A DNA stretch of 64,000 nucleotides from Cryptomeria japonica (GCF_030272615.1 NC_081411.1:211188744-211252743); one strand, 5' to 3'. Positions 47,001-62,370 are shown, counted from the first letter of the stretch. Program-made: numbers and translations. The notes: generated by a model from the letters alone, not told the origin.

Positions 47001-49200
47001 TCCTAAGGGGTCATAGGACACCATATAATCCCTTAGGACACCATACGACCCATAACAAAACCATATTGTGTCCTAAGGGGTCATATGGTATCCTAAGGGG
47101 TCATAGGATACCATATGACCCCTTACGACACCATATGACCCCTTAGAACACCATATAGTGTCGTTATGGGTCATATGGTGTCCTAAGGGATCATATGGTG
47201 TCCTAACGGGTCATATAGTATCCTATGACCCCTTAGGATACCATATAACTCCTTACATGTCGTTAGGGTTCACATTGTGTCCTAATGGGTCATATGGTGT
47301 CCTACGACCCCTTAGGACACTATATGACCCCTTAGGACACCATATGGTGTCATTATGGGTTGCATGGTGTCATAAGGGGTCATATGGTGTCTTAAGGGGT
47401 CATAACACACCATATGACTCATTAAGACACAATATGATCCCTAACGATACCTAAGGGTCATATGGTGTCCTACGGCCCCATAGGACAACATATGACCCCT
47501 TAGGACACCATACAACCAATAAAGACACCATATTGTGTCCTAAGGGGTCATATGGTGTCCTAAGGGGTCATAGGACACCATATGACCTCTTACGACACCA
47601 TGTGACCCCTTAGAACACCATATAGTGTCGTTATGGGTCATATGGTGTCCTAAAGGGTCATATGGTCTCATAACGGGTCATGTAGTGTCTTATGACCCCT
47701 TAGGATACCATATAACCCCTTACGTGTTGTTGGGGTTTACATTATGTCCTAAGGGGTCATATGGTGTCTTATGACCCCTTAGGACACCATATGGTGTCAT
47801 TATGGGTTGTATGGTGTCCTAAGGGATCATATGGTGTCTTAAGGGGTCATAACACACCATATGACCCGTTAAGACACAATATGATCCCTAACGACACCTA
47901 AGGGGTTATATGGTGTCCTATGGCCCCATAGGACACCATATGACCCCTTAGGACATGATACAACTCATAACGACACCATATTGTGTCGTAAGGGGTCATA
48001 TGGTGTACTAAGGGGTCATAGGATACCATATGACCCCTTACGACACCATAGGACCCATAAAGACACCATATTGTGTCCTAAGGGATCATATGGTGTCCTA
48101 ACGGGTCATATAGTGTCCTATGACCCCTTAGCATACCATATAACCCCTGACATGTCGTTAGGGTTCACATTGTGTCCTAACGGGTCATATGGTGTCCTAT
48201 GACCCCTTAGGACACCATATGGTGTCATTATGGGTTGTATGGTGTCCTAAGTGGTCACATGGTGTCTTAAGGGGTCATAACACACCATATGACCCGTTAA
48301 GACAAAATATGATCCCTAACGACACCTAAGAGGTCATATGGTGTCATATGGCCCCATAGGACACCATATGACCCCTTACAATAGCATATGACCCATAACG
48401 ACACCATATTGTGTCCTAAGGGGTCATATGGTATTCAAAGGGGTCATAGGACACCATATGACCTCTTCGGACACCATACAACCCATAACGACACCATATT
48501 GTGTCCTAAGGGGTCATATGGTGTCCTAAGGGGTCATAGGATACCATATGACCCCTTATGACACCATACGAGCCATAACGACACCATATGGTGTCCTAAG
48601 GGGTCATAAGACACCATATGACCCCTTACGATGCCATGTAAACCCTAACGACACGTAAGGGGTTATATGGTATCCTAAGGGGTCATAGGACACTATATGA
48701 CCCATTACGAACCATATGACCCTTTAGGACACCATATGACCCCTTAGGACACAATATGGTGTTGTTATGGGTCGTATGGTGTCTTAAGGGGTCATATGGT
48801 ATCCTATGACCCCTTAGGACACCATACAACCCATAATGATACCATATGACCCCTTACGACACCATGTGACCCCTTAGAACACCATATAGTGTTGTTATGG
48901 GTCAAATGATATCTTAAAGGGTCATAGGACACCATATGACCCCTTAGGACACCATGTGACCCCTTAGAACACCATATAGTGTCATTACAGGTCATATCAT
49001 TATAGGTCATATGGTGTCCTAAGGGGTCATATGGTCTCCTAACAGGTCATATAGTGTCCTATGACCCCTTAGGATATCATATAACCCCTTACATGCCATT
49101 AGGGTTCACATTGTGTCCTAAGGGGTCATATGGTGTGCTAAGGGGTCATAGGACACCATGTGATCCCTTAGGACACCATACGACCCATAATGACCTCATA
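44043..49200. repeat. 20-bp satellite array in both orientations (Y1 core)
   Basis: The unit is ATATGACCCCTTAGGACACC and its reverse complement. Runs of one orientation switch to the other at CACCATATGGTG and at GTCATAGGAC joints, so the array folds on itself. Variant units (TCATTAGGGTTCACATTGTG, ATAACCCCTTACGTG) recur at about 44931, 45427, 46145, 46667, 47241, 47707, 48137 and 49077, which indicates a higher-order repeat of about 430-720 bp. The many short ORFs on both strands with a 20-residue period are by-products of the repeat. Confidence 0.92.
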
Positions 49201-49406
49201 TGGTTTAGCATATTGGGTTATAGGGTCTATGGTTATTATAGAGCATCGAGGATTTAGCATATTTGGTAATATGATCTAGGTTATTTTTTATAGGTTTGAA
49301 ATGGTTTAATTTTTATTTTTGTGGCTATCAAAATATAGGGTATAGAGTATAGATTATAGGGTATAGAGTAGAAATTTTTCAAAGGTTAAAAAATTTCAAT
49401 GGAAGT

Positions 49407-49442
49407 CATTTGGCTAGTGCCATATTTCGCACTAGCCAAATG
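49407..49442. other. Perfect hairpin CATTTGGCTAGTGC, Y1 right arm
   Basis: Fourteen-base arms at 49407-49420 and 49429-49442 pair without mismatch, with an 8-base loop. It is a variant of the CATTTGGCG word found in the other arms. Confidence 0.85.
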
Positions 49443-49517
49443 AGCTACACTAAAATATGGTTATATGGGACCCTTGACCCGTGATCCAAGCCCATATTCT
49501 CTCATAAGGTGCATGCC

Positions 49518-49610
49518 TTATAAGGCATGTGCACTATAGGGCACGTACCCTATAGACTTGGTGTGCCAAGCCTATAAGGTGCATGCCCTATAGTGCGCAT
49601 GCCTTATGAG
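49518..49610. other. Imperfect hairpin with about 44-base arms, Y1 right end
   Basis: 49518-49561 and 49566-49610 are inverted copies rich in GCATGC, ACTATAGGGCA and CTATAG words, separated by TGTG. They lie just inside the right terminal repeat. Confidence 0.75.
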
Positions 49611-50067
49611 CATTTTTCATTTTTTTGAAGTGTGGCACCTTTTTGGTACCACAACTTCATGCATATACCCAGTGATCTTTGAATCCTCCTATCATTAAAA
49701 CCGCTATATATAGTTAGCTTTGTTCCAGAACTTAATTTTGTATAATGCTCATGAATCTTTGATTTTTCTTTAGTCAACTGAACCGTATATTGTCCATGTT
49801 GTTGTTAGTTTTATTATTGAGACTTGACCTTTCAAATCTTTAATTGAGATGAAGTTCATCATGAAAGTCATTGTCTTTTCTTTGTCAAATCAGGTTATGG
49901 ATGATTCTTTGCGTGATGCTTATTTTGATTTCTTTATTTATCTACCTTAATATTATTGTCATCATTTCACTGTGTTCTCATGTCGGAGATTTATTCTTCA
50001 CTACTCTAGCTTTGAGTTGTGCATATACTAGTCATACAAGGACTATTCTTTCATATTGCTGATCTTT

Positions 50068-50072
50068 ATTTG
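50068..50072. repeat. Target-site duplication atttg, left copy (S1)
   Basis: atttg recurs at 51264-51268. XA shows the uninterrupted sequence at about 17660-17680. Confidence 0.9.
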
Positions 50073-51263
50073 TGTAAAGCGGAAAATCGAACCCTAGGTG
50101 TTCTCCCCCACTCCAAGGAGAAAGGGGGTCACTAGGATTGACTGTTTTCACTTAGGAGGGACTTTACATTCAAAAGAGGGGTTGAAACCCACAAGATCCA
50201 ATCCCACACAATGCAAGACTGGATTCTAAATGAGTTTCAAGGGTTGAGACATCAAGGATACCCTCTTTTGTAAAGAATGTAGATAGAAAGATTAAACTAG
50301 GAGTACATCTAAAGTAAGAAAGATTAGCTTATAAACAGAGATAGGGATACGGGATGAAGCTGCGGACCTAGAATTAGCAGTAAAATGTTGAGATGATGCT
50401 GTTTTGCAAATTTGAGTGAAAGTTGATGGGATGATGGCACCCGACGTGCACACAGTCCTCCGAAAAATCCGCGAAACGAAGGGGGATCTATTCGTCTCTG
50501 CACAAGGATTCCAGATCTTCAATTATAGCCGCGTACCTGCAACCTACACACAGAAAAGAGAGGATGATTAGGGGGTTAGGGATTAGGGGTTTGCCTTTAG
50601 GTCAAACCCCAGTTTTGGAATTAACCAAGAAATGAGAATGCTACAAATGTTTGTAATGTAAACAAGTACTGATACCTTGTTGTAAGAATGTTTGTATTCT
50701 TACATGCGAAGGTGTAATGAATGTTGTATTTTGTATGTTGTAAGTGATCTCCTCTTCAATGGTTGAATCCTTGTCAACACTTAGCCTTGAATGGAGACTT
50801 AGAATGCTCAATTGCTTGAAGGAATGCTTGAATGCTTGAATGTTTGAATGTTTGAATATCGCTTCCGCCTTTTTCTTGCATATATTTTTCTCTTTTTCCT
50901 TTTTTTTGCCTCTTCAAATGGGAGGGGAAATGTAGTTTATATACTTGTCAATTAGGGTTGATAGGCTGATTTTTCCGACCTTAGGCTAACCAGGAAACAT
51001 TATTTCCCGAATTGCAAAATTAAAGCCCGATGCCCAAAAGAGACCGGGCCCAAAATAGGGCCAGGGACCAGGGCCCTGGGTGCCATGGTGCCACCTCCCG
51101 GGACAGCAGGGTGCAAGGAAGGATCCGACCAAGGTGCAAAAATATGCAGTTTTTGGTGTCGTAAATAGGTTTCAGGGTCTCCATTCAGGTTCAACGTTGC
51201 GCCGCCATCGTGAAGACCCAAATGCAGTCGAAATTGCAAGTGTTGCAATTTTAGGATGCTACA
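50073..51263 (-). mobile_element. Solo LTR S1 (gypsy-like)
   Basis: Starts TGTAAAGCGG and ends GATGCTACA (1191 bp), with TG...CA ends, 5-bp target duplicates and no internal region. A minus-strand TATATAAA at 50936-50943 suggests minus orientation; in that sense the LTR begins TGTAGCATCC, reminiscent of G1 (TGTAGACAC). Unequal recombination between two LTRs is the usual origin. The GC-rich part at 51040-51200 differs from the surroundings. Confidence 0.88.
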
Positions 51264-54200
51264 ATTTGACATATGCCATTGTCTTCAAATAGCATGATTG
51301 TATTTGTGAGGTTTTTCAGTATGTGGTTATACTTAAGAATCCTCTATCCTTACTATCTTACTCACTGCTACAGGGTGTGTGAATGAGATGCTAGTCTATA
51401 GTCTTTATTATGACACTGTCAAAACACATGTTCTCATTGATACTAGTTGCCACCTCATGTATAATGACTATCAAACCCCATGATTATCCCTTAGCCATCC
51501 CTCAACATTGTGTTTACTATTCATAAATGAACTTGGACTTCTAACTCAAATACTTCTCACTGCTAGTATTTATTCCATGATAGCTTTAATATGTACTCCA
51601 CCAAGAACATTGTTATGAGTTTGCAATTGTAAGTTACTCATATCTCTATGTAAATATTTTGATGCTCAAAATTATCATCATACTCAACATATTCCCCTGT
51701 CCTGAGTCTACAAACTAATTATATCTCTGCTAATATTATCTTTTCCACTACTTTGGATGTGATTGACATGCAATGTTAAAACCTCATTTTCTTCGTTTAC
51801 TGTCATTTTGATCAAGGGAGTTGCTTTGTTTTAATGATTGATCTCATCATTGTACGGGAAGCTCTTTTATTGGTGTTTGAATCATGGTTCCTGGAGGATA
51901 CTCATGATTACTAACTCAACCATTACTGTGTCAATGGTGTTGATTATATCTTTAATGGTGTTGATTGTATCTTTGATGCAATATTACCTCTCTGATTTGT
52001 GATCTTCAATGTTGCTATCATCTTTGTCCTTGAAGCTGAACATTGTTTGATGTTGACTGTGACTTTTCTGAGATCCTCTCCTTGAATGGATGATTGTGAT
52101 GTATGGTTTATGATTTATCCTTTTTCCTTGAAAATTTTGTTGATGATCTAGGGCTTGGCATACTGCTTAGTGACAATTATATTCATGTGTCTATATGATA
52201 ATGTAAAAAACCCTTACTTGTTGTCTTTTCTATGATCAACTATCTTTAAATGTATTGCCTACTCATGGATCCTTTTTTTTACTATAGAATCTATTTAAAG
52301 TTGCAAATGATCTTTTGATCTCATAAAGGTTGTCCTTTTAACCTTCAGATTATGATTTGATAGTGGCTTCTTACTATCCTAATCACTTTCTTCTCAAAGG
52401 ATAGTGACTATATCTTTGAATATGTTGCTATGTTAAGATTTTTTCTTTCATCTTTAGGACCAAAAAATGGATATCTTATTTATCCCTACCCCTGTCTTAT
52501 GGATTTCATGCTTTGAGATTTTGTGGGACATTTCTCTTCCAAACTTTTAAAGTGAATGATTGTGTAAAGATCTTCATTGCAATGTCATCAGATATAGAGA
52601 GCTATTTAACATATTGATTATTCCATTATTGGAGTGCTTATAACATAAGGCTGCAACTTCTCATTACTATTTTATAGCTTGCTTTTGTAGATATGGTTGC
52701 CTATCTTCATTTACTATTATAGTGTTGTTATATACAAAATAACTCTTCCTGAAGAATGTTTGGATTTGTTTAGCACATGAAAAACACCAATGAGCTCATG
52801 AAATATTTCTATCTCCATACTGTCATTTTAATGAGACTTATGAAAGAAAACAACATGTTCACTGTTAAACTCGGTTGTCTAACAACCTTGTTCTTTGAAG
52901 TGTTCTAAGCTGAAACTCACTTCTATTACTATATATGAAGATTTAGAATATACCATCAGAGTCTTTGTCCATGTTTAAACAATTTATTAGATTTTCTATA
53001 TAGACTGCTCATGGTTTTGATGCTCCTTTTGATTCTGAAATTTTCTCAATGAATGGATGGTTCTGAGCTTGGGTTACTCTTCATGTGTATTTTCTCAAAT
53101 CATGTATCATCTCTATTGTTGAATATTTGTGAACCTGTAGTTGTCCTTGATATTTTAAAAGTCTTTTGTCCATGGTAGATGTTAACCACTGAATTTTTGT
53201 AAACTATCATTATAATAGTGTTACTTTATGCTGGTCTTAAGGATTTTGTGAATTATCATTACTTTTTTTATTCATTGTCCTTTAGAAATATGGGATTGTC
53301 TTCCTCTGTCAGCTAGAAGGTATTTGTGCAAATCAAAAGAGGTGGGGTTTTTTGGTTTTTACATGATTGTCTTTCACAACTAGAGTATTTGGATTCAAAG
53401 CTAACTTTCCTTGTTGTTCTACTTTATGAAACTGATACCTTTTGTTGTTTTGTGATAGTTACTTGTGCTAAAGACCAAAAATTCTCCCTACTCATTGATT
53501 CTCACAGTTCTTCCTTTTCCTTTTTTATTCATATGATGGCTCTAGTTAACTATGTTTAATGAAGGCAATCATGTTCATTGTTGTATATGCCGCCACTGGA
53601 TGCAAATTTATATTATCATTGAGTGACAGTATATGGGACTGTGAATGTGATTGCCTTCTATCTGGCAATTGATTAGTGTCACCTTGTGAATAATGACTTG
53701 TATGTTGAGCTCAACCACTTCGAGAGACCACTTTAATCCACATACATGATACTTCTAAAATGAAAACATGTATCTGCACATGAAACTGATAATTTAGATA
53801 AAAAAATGGTTCTCATTATTATCTCATGGCATCTTTTGCATTGATATTCTTTGTTCTGAATCTAATATAGTAGTGTATGCATGATAGGAGTAGCAATATC
53901 TATGTAGGAGTGAAAGGAATAACCCAAAGCTCTTACCAAATCATTTATTCCTCTCTATTTCAGGCCATCTCATGGATTGAAAAGTGGGATGCTTGGATCA
54001 ACAAAACTAACCAAAAGACCTTCTTCAGAACTCATCAACCTATTCAGGCAATGATGGGTTCTTTCTTTCCCTTCTTCCTACATTCTTCTATTCCTTTTGT
54101 GTTTACATTTCTATGATCAATGTGATCTTTTCTCAGCTATTCCCATGACTTGTGTGGGATCTTGTAGACAATTTGTTCTTTATAAATAAAGATGTATTAC

Positions 54201-55255
54201 ATGCAAATATTTTATTCATGTATATCTTTCTTAATTAAAACATTGCACATTGGAATGAGATACTTGTATGGCATACATATTTATCTAATAAAGATAGCAA
54301 ACTTTTGGAAAAAAATTGTGTACCTTTTTTCTGCAATACATAAGACCTATAATAGGTCACCAAAATTTTAGGTGTGATTAAATTTTGGTAACAAGTACCA
54401 AAAGGGGGTCTTAAGTTGCCACTTTTTTCTGAAATCAACAAAGTCTAAACTTCAACAACAAATTGAAGATAGTGATACTCCAAATTTGAAGATGCAACAA
54501 GAACAAGAGTGAGAGTTCTTTGAGTCTACTTTATAAACTAATAATTTGTTTTGAAAATGGTGGAGATTAAGGGCTTCAAAAAGGGGGGCCACAAGAAGTG
54601 GTCCTGTTTTTAGGCAAAAACCATACCATAGCGTCTGTTGTGCCCTGCATAAAATGTTAACTTTTTTTTGAATTTGTAAAATCGCTTCAGTGAGAAATTA
54701 GCTAACATCTTGTATTTTGTGTCATATTTTTTCAGCTAATTTTTTAATGAGTATATGATTTTTTACTAATTTTCTAAGTGGACACATCCTGAAAAATAGA
54801 AATTTGAGAGTGCCCCCCCCCTAAAATCATTGATAACTAATCAAAAATCAAAACATTTTTTTTAAATTGTGTAGAATGTTGTCTAATTTCTAAAAATATA
54901 AGTTTCTTCAAAATCCAATGAATGCATAAAAAACTATACCTAAAATAGTGCATGTTGGTTTGCGACCAAAAATGGACACACTAACAAAAGAAATTATAGA
55001 TGAAAGCCTTAATGAAATAAAAATGTGAAAAAAATTACATGCTTGGATAGCTAAGAGAGAGATTGAGGTTTCTATGGTGTTTTTTTAGTTTAATTGAAAC
55101 ACGTACAAACCTGATGGAAAGCATAACCAAAAATATGTGAAATTTTTTAATCTTCTATTAAAAGCATGTCTTAGGCTTGAAATGGTCATTCAACACTTTG
55201 GGTGGGATGCCCAAGTACAATCCAACCCAATGGGTTGGTGGTTTCCAATCCAAAC

Positions 55256-55344
55256 CATTTGGTGAGCATTAAATATGGTGCTTTCCCTATTTGGCACTCA
55301 CCAAATACAAAATTTTGATTTTCACATTTGGCGCATGCCAAATG
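55256..55344. repeat. CATTTGGCG palindromes, Y2 left arm
   Basis: Three copies: a decayed one at 55256-55275, TATTTGGCACTCACCAAATA (55288-55307) and the perfect palindrome CATTTGGCGCATGCCAAATG (55325-55344). Confidence 0.85.
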
Positions 55345-55427
55345 TTCTGCATTGTCCAATGTGAAGGTTTTGTGAGTGTGTAGATTTTCCAATCTGGGCA
55401 CAAGTTATATCCACCCTCGAAGGAGAG

Positions 55428-55507
55428 TATATACATGAAATATAACATTTAAGTATAAGTCACATTTCAAATGTGACTTATACTTTAAGTTATATTTCAT
55501 GTATATA
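55428..55507. other. 80-bp palindrome in Y2 left arm
   Basis: An inner perfect inverted repeat (55451-55467 against 55469-55485) is extended by outer arms 55428-55450 and 55486-55507 with one base bulge. The right arm of Y2 holds a single copy of the outer sequence near 62870, so the left arm gained an inverted duplication here. Confidence 0.8.
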
Positions 55508-55629
55508 TTGGCAAGATGTTTGACAGTGGTTTCAGCTCTATAGGACTTATAATGTAGATTCTAGTTTTAAGAGGATCATATGAAATTTCAGATAGTCAAA
55601 TTTCAGTAATCAACATGCTCCTATTAGCA

Positions 55630-57010
55630 TTCTTCAGCTATATATCTCACTCTCTTTATCATCCCCAAACTTTAGACCTATCCTTTTCCCTCTCTTGTCT
55701 CTCTCACTTCTCTCTCCCTTCTCTAGGTAAACCCAACTTCTCTACCTTCCATTTCATTAACCCCATATCTATCCTTGACTCCCTCCCTCTCTCTTCTTCT
55801 ATCTCATTCTATTATTATTTCACTCCCCTCCCTCTCCATTCTCTTGGTCACTACCTATCCCTTCTATCTTCTCTCTCCCCATATCTAGGTCTCTTCCTCC
55901 CTCCCTATATTATTACCCACCTCTCTCTCCCCCTGTAGGTATCTCACCTAATTAATTGTCCACCCTCTATTTCTCTCCACCCATCTTCATATTTCTCTCC
56001 CTCTCCCTTACCCCTATCCATTTATGAACTCTCTCCCTCTATTTTGTCTCTCCAAGCCTATCTATCTCCTCATTCCTTAGGTCTCATAATCCCTACATAT
56101 CTACCTCTCCATCCATCCCCTCTTAGTCATCTCTTTTCTCTTATATAATTCCCTCTCTCCCATTTTCTAGGTTGTCACCTCTCCCTCCTACTCTCTCTAC
56201 CTCCCTCTCTCAAATTTCTAGGTTTCTCCCTCATTCCCTCTCCACCTCTATACTTATCCATTAATGTCTCATTAGGAACCTATATGTATTCCCCTCTATC
56301 TGTCTCCCCTCTATCTATCCCATCTAGGTATTTAACCTCTCTCATGCTCTACATATCTCATCTCTCTATTTATCCCCTCTCTAGTTCTCTCCCTTCCTCT
56401 CCACCTCTTACTCTCCATCACCCCTTACCCATCTCCCTTTATGAACTCTCTCATTCTCTTATCTCTCTCGTCGCCTCTTTATCTACCAAAAAATATAGAC
56501 CTATTACTCCCCCTTTCTTCTCTCTATTTCTTCTCTCTCCCCTCTCTAGGTCTCTCCTATACTCTCTCCCTCTCTCACACACCTTCCCTCCCTCCATCTC
56601 TCTTCTCTTCTTATTGTTTCTCTCCACTCTCTTTGTGTTCTCTTAATGAGTACCTCTCTTTCCATACCTATTTTTCTCCTTCCCTCCATCTTTACATATC
56701 TATATCTCCCTCTTTGTCTCTTAATCCCCCTATATCTCCTTCACTTCTATCTTTCCACCCTAGATCTCTCACCTCTCTCTTCCTAGGCTCTAGATCTCTC
56801 ACCTCTATATCTCTCTCCTCTAATTCTTTCCTTTCCACCTCCTTACCCCTCTTTATCTCTTTGTGAACTTATCTCTCTTATTTTATTCTCTCTCTCCCTC
56901 ACCTATCTACTCTTCCCTCTCTAGGTCTCTCAGCCACTCCCTACCAACCTCTCCCTTTCTTCGTAGATCTCTCTTTCTATTTATTCTTCCCTCTCCCCTA
57001 TTTTTCTCCC
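55630..57010. repeat. CT-rich minisatellite, Y2 left arm
   Basis: Low-complexity CTCTCC sequence with CTCTCTAGGT-like words about every 50-130 bases. ORFs rich in Ser, Leu and Pro here are compositional. Its inverse lies at 59160-60970. Confidence 0.85.
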
Positions 57011-57104
57011 TCCCCTATATAGGATATAATGTTTATGTTATGGGGTACAAGATTGATGGAACATTGTTTAGGGTAGATAGGATTGAGGGTAGTGGTTGTT
57101 TTGA

Positions 57105-59150
57105 TACTTAGGACACCATATGACCCCTTAAGACACCATATGACCCCTTACATTACCATATGACCCCTTAACACACCATATTACCCCTAACAACACCATC
57201 TCATGTCCTAAAGGGTCATATGGTGTCATTAAGGGTCATAGGGTGTCCTAAGGGGTTATTTGGTATTGTTAAGGGTCATATGGTGTCATATGGTATTCTA
57301 TGATCCCTTAGGACACCATATGAACCCTAACAACACCATATGGTATCCTAAGGGGTCATAGGGTGTCCTAAGGGGTTATTTGGTATTGTTAAGGGTCATA
57401 TGGTGTCATATGGTATTCTATGATCCCTTGGGACACCATATGAACCCTAACGACACCATATGGTATCCTAAGGGGTCATATGGTGTCCTAAGGGGAAATA
57501 TGGTCTTTTATGAACCCTTAGGACACCATATGACCCCTAACAACACCATATGGTGTCCTAAGGGGTAATATGGTGTTTTATGGCCCCTTAAAACACCATA
57601 TGACCCCTAACGACACCATATGGTGTCCAAAGGGGTCATATGGTGTTCTATGACCCCTTAAGACACCATGTGACCCCACACGATATCATATGACCCCTAA
57701 TGACACCATATGGTGTCCTAAGGGCTCAAATGGTGTCGTTAGATGTTATATGGTGTCCTATGGTGCTCTATAACCCATTAGGAAACCATATGACCCCTAA
57801 CGACACCAACTGGTTTCCTAAGGGGTCAGATAGTGTCCTAAGGGGTCATATGGTGTTCTATGACCCCTTAGGACACCATATGACCCTTAACATCACCATA
57901 TGGTACCCTAAGGGGTCATATGATTTTCTAAGGGGCCATATGGTGTTCTAAGGGGTCATATGGTGTTCTATGACCCCTTCGGATACCATATGACCCCATA
58001 CAACACCATATGACCCCTTAGGACACCATATATTGTCCTTAGGGGTCATATGGTTTCCTAAGGGGTCATATGGTGTCCTAAGGGGTCATAGAACACTATA
58101 TAACCCCTTAGGAAAATGTATGATCCATTAGGACACCATATGACACTTAACAACATCATATGGTGTCGTTAGAGGTTATATGGTGTCCTAATGGGTCATA
58201 GAATACCATATGACCCCTTAGGACACCCTATGACCCCTATTGACACCATATGACATGTCCTAAGGGGTCATAGAACAACATATGACCTGTTAGGGGTCCA
58301 TATGGTGTTGTTAGGGGTCATGGATGCCATATGACCCCTCAGGACACAATATGGTGTCCTAAGGGGCCATAAAATGTAATATGACCCTTTATGACACTAT
58401 ATGACCCCTTAGGACACCATATGACCCCTAAAGACACCATATGAACCCTTAGGACACCATATGACCCCTAACAACACCATATGGTGTCATAAGGGGTCAT
58501 ATGGTGTCTTGAGGGGTCATATGGTGTTATATGACCCCCTAGGACACCAGATGACCCCTTTTAACATCATAGTACATGACATGACCACTTGTGACACCAA
58601 ATGACCCCTAAAATACATAATATGGTGTTGGTTGGGGTTATATGATGTCCTAAGGGGTCATATGGTGTCATTAGGGATCATATGGTGTCCTAAGGGGTCA
58701 TATGGTATTCTATAACCCATTAGGACACCATATGACCCCTAATGAAACCATATGGTGTCTTTAGGGGTCATATGGTGTTATAAGGGGTCATAGGACACCA
58801 TATGACCCCTTAGGGCACTATATGGTGTCATTCGGGGTCATATGGTGTACTAAGGGGTCATTTGATGTCCTTAGGGGTCATAAAACACTAAATGACCCCT
58901 TAGGACACCATATGGTGTCATTAGGGCTCATATGGTGTCCTAAGAGATCATATGGTATCATAAGGGGTCATACAACACCATATAACCCGTTAGGATACCA
59001 TATGACCCCTTAGGACACTATATGACCCCTAATGACACCATATGACTGCTTAGGACACCATATGACTTGTAACGACACCATATGTTGTCCTAAGAGGTCA
59101 TATGGTGTCCTAAGATAGATAGTAATGGTTTCCTAAGGGGTCATATGGCC
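57105..59150. repeat. 20-bp satellite array in both orientations (Y2 core)
   Basis: Same unit as in Y1 (ATATGACCCCTTAGGACACC and inverse), 2.05 kb, with variants TGACCCCTAACGACACC more common than in Y1. At least one longer tandem duplication is visible (57240-57360 against 57360-57480). Orientation switches occur throughout. Confidence 0.92.
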
Positions 59151-59159
59151 CACCATGCT

Positions 59160-60970
<1,811 letters not shown>

Positions 60971-60999
60971 GTATGATGAAATAATAAGTATCCGGTAGA

Positions 61000-61025
61000 A
61001 TACTGAGAGGGGGGTGAATCAGTAT
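61000..61025. other. LTR-end hairpin, S2
   Basis: ATACTGA (61000-61006) pairs with TCAGTAT (61019-61025); loop GAGGGGGGTGAA on the plus strand. Fourth family with this structure in the window. Confidence 0.8.
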
Positions 61026-62370
61026 ACTAAAAAACTGATACAAACTTCCCAATCTCAAAATCAAACTCACAAAGTAAACTTTCACTTATCAAGATCAATA
61101 CTCAACATCAACTAGTTAAATGTTATAACAAATTAATAGTAAACAACTTCAATCTTTTAAATATCAAAATGCTTAATCATATCTCAACATATTCAATCAC
61201 TCAATGCTTCCAGTTATCATGCCTTATTAGAATAGTTAAGTAGTCAATCAAATCAATAAATAAGATCATAACCACAAAAAAATTCACCACTTGACACAAA
61301 TGTTTATACATGGAAAACCCAAATAGGTAAAAACCATGGTGAGATGAGACTCACAAGGATAGATATCTGAACTCTTCTAAAGTTTTCCCTGTTAGGAGCC
61401 AAGCATGTTAAAGATTTTACAATAAGTCCTGTTAAGAACTAATTCTATTAGGAATCACCTGGCTAAGGGATTTGCAAAATTCCTTGATGAAAAGAAAAAT
61501 ACCTTATTAGAAGTAACCTCGGTAGAGGGTTTGAGAATCCAAGCTAATGGACCACCTTGTTAGAGGATTTAATAAGTAACCAAGCTTGTTAGAGCTTACC
61601 CGATTAGGGGATTTCAATTTTGCTGTAATTGTTAGAAAACAACAGGTTTTATTAGTCTGTTTGAATAGCACTACATTTGCTTATTCAGATCCTTTTAAGC
61701 TTCAATCTGCTTCTACACAAATTGTAGATCCATTCTTCGGTTAGGCAACCACACACTCAATTGGTTTTCAGCCAACACTTTGCCAACACTTTTACAAACA
61801 ACTTCATTGACCTTAAATACAAATCAATTAGGTCGGTAACACAACAAAAACCTAGTTCTCTCGTAGAGATTACAAACAAGTTGGTTCAATCTTGACCGTT
61901 AGAAATCATAACAATCTTTTCACATTCTTCAAGAAAATTCCAACCGCTCCATGATCGCCGCTTCATCGGTCTTTGTGACTCATCACACATTATGCATTAG
62001 ATGTAATCCACTTTGCTCATTCCCTAAACAATCAAACAAACAAACAAATGCACCAAAATAATCTGAACTTATCCTCATTCAATGATCACATGTGTCTCCA
62101 TAATTACCGCTTATCATTAGATCTTAAACCAACAAAATTGAACGGTTAGGGTTTAACATAAAACAACTGGTAGGGTTTACTGGTTACATTGCATAAAAAA
62201 GGGTTTAACCTTATACACCGATTTACCAGTTCAACTCACAAACTTAACATACCAGTTTACAACATCTTCCATAAAGCTCTTCCTACCAGTTCCAAACCAA
62301 TATCAATAACAACAACAATATCAACAATATCATAAATCAATTCTAAGAGATTTCCACATTCCATCATATA

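Larger units (their letters stand above)
42790..49665. mobile_element. Fold-back type element Y1 with satellite core
   Basis: The left end reads GGTATGTGCAC...TTGTGGTACCAAAA (about 42782-42809) and the right end is its inverse (TTTTGGTACCACAACTTCATG...TACCC, near 49640-49670). Inside are palindromic CATTTGGCG words, a CT-rich segment (43780-44040), a 5.15-kb satellite and a right segment with hairpins. The left 1.2 kb is related to the left arm of Y2. I find no transposase and no target duplication. Classification as a non-autonomous DNA element is an inference. Confidence 0.6.
49703..54393 (+). repeat. Dispersed repeat X, copy XB (interrupted by S1)
   Basis: Matches XA (17302-18696 and 24076-26131), lacking the E1 insertion but with solo LTR S1. 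It preserves the empty E1 target. It lies directly between Y1 and Y2: about 40 bases separate it from the right terminal repeat of Y1, and at 54393 it joins the left arm of Y2 after GGTAACA. No gene is recognised. Confidence 0.8.

Noticed and set aside
44043-49257. Many 60-100 codon ORFs on both strands with repeated GSYGVLRGHRTPYDPLGHH-like peptides
   Set aside because: They follow from the 20-bp satellite (three units equal 20 codons), appear in several frames and both strands, and have no start context or conservation as protein.
44043-59150. CRISPR-like array of short repeats
   Set aside because: Units are contiguous without unique spacers and occur in both orientations; the context is plant transposons.
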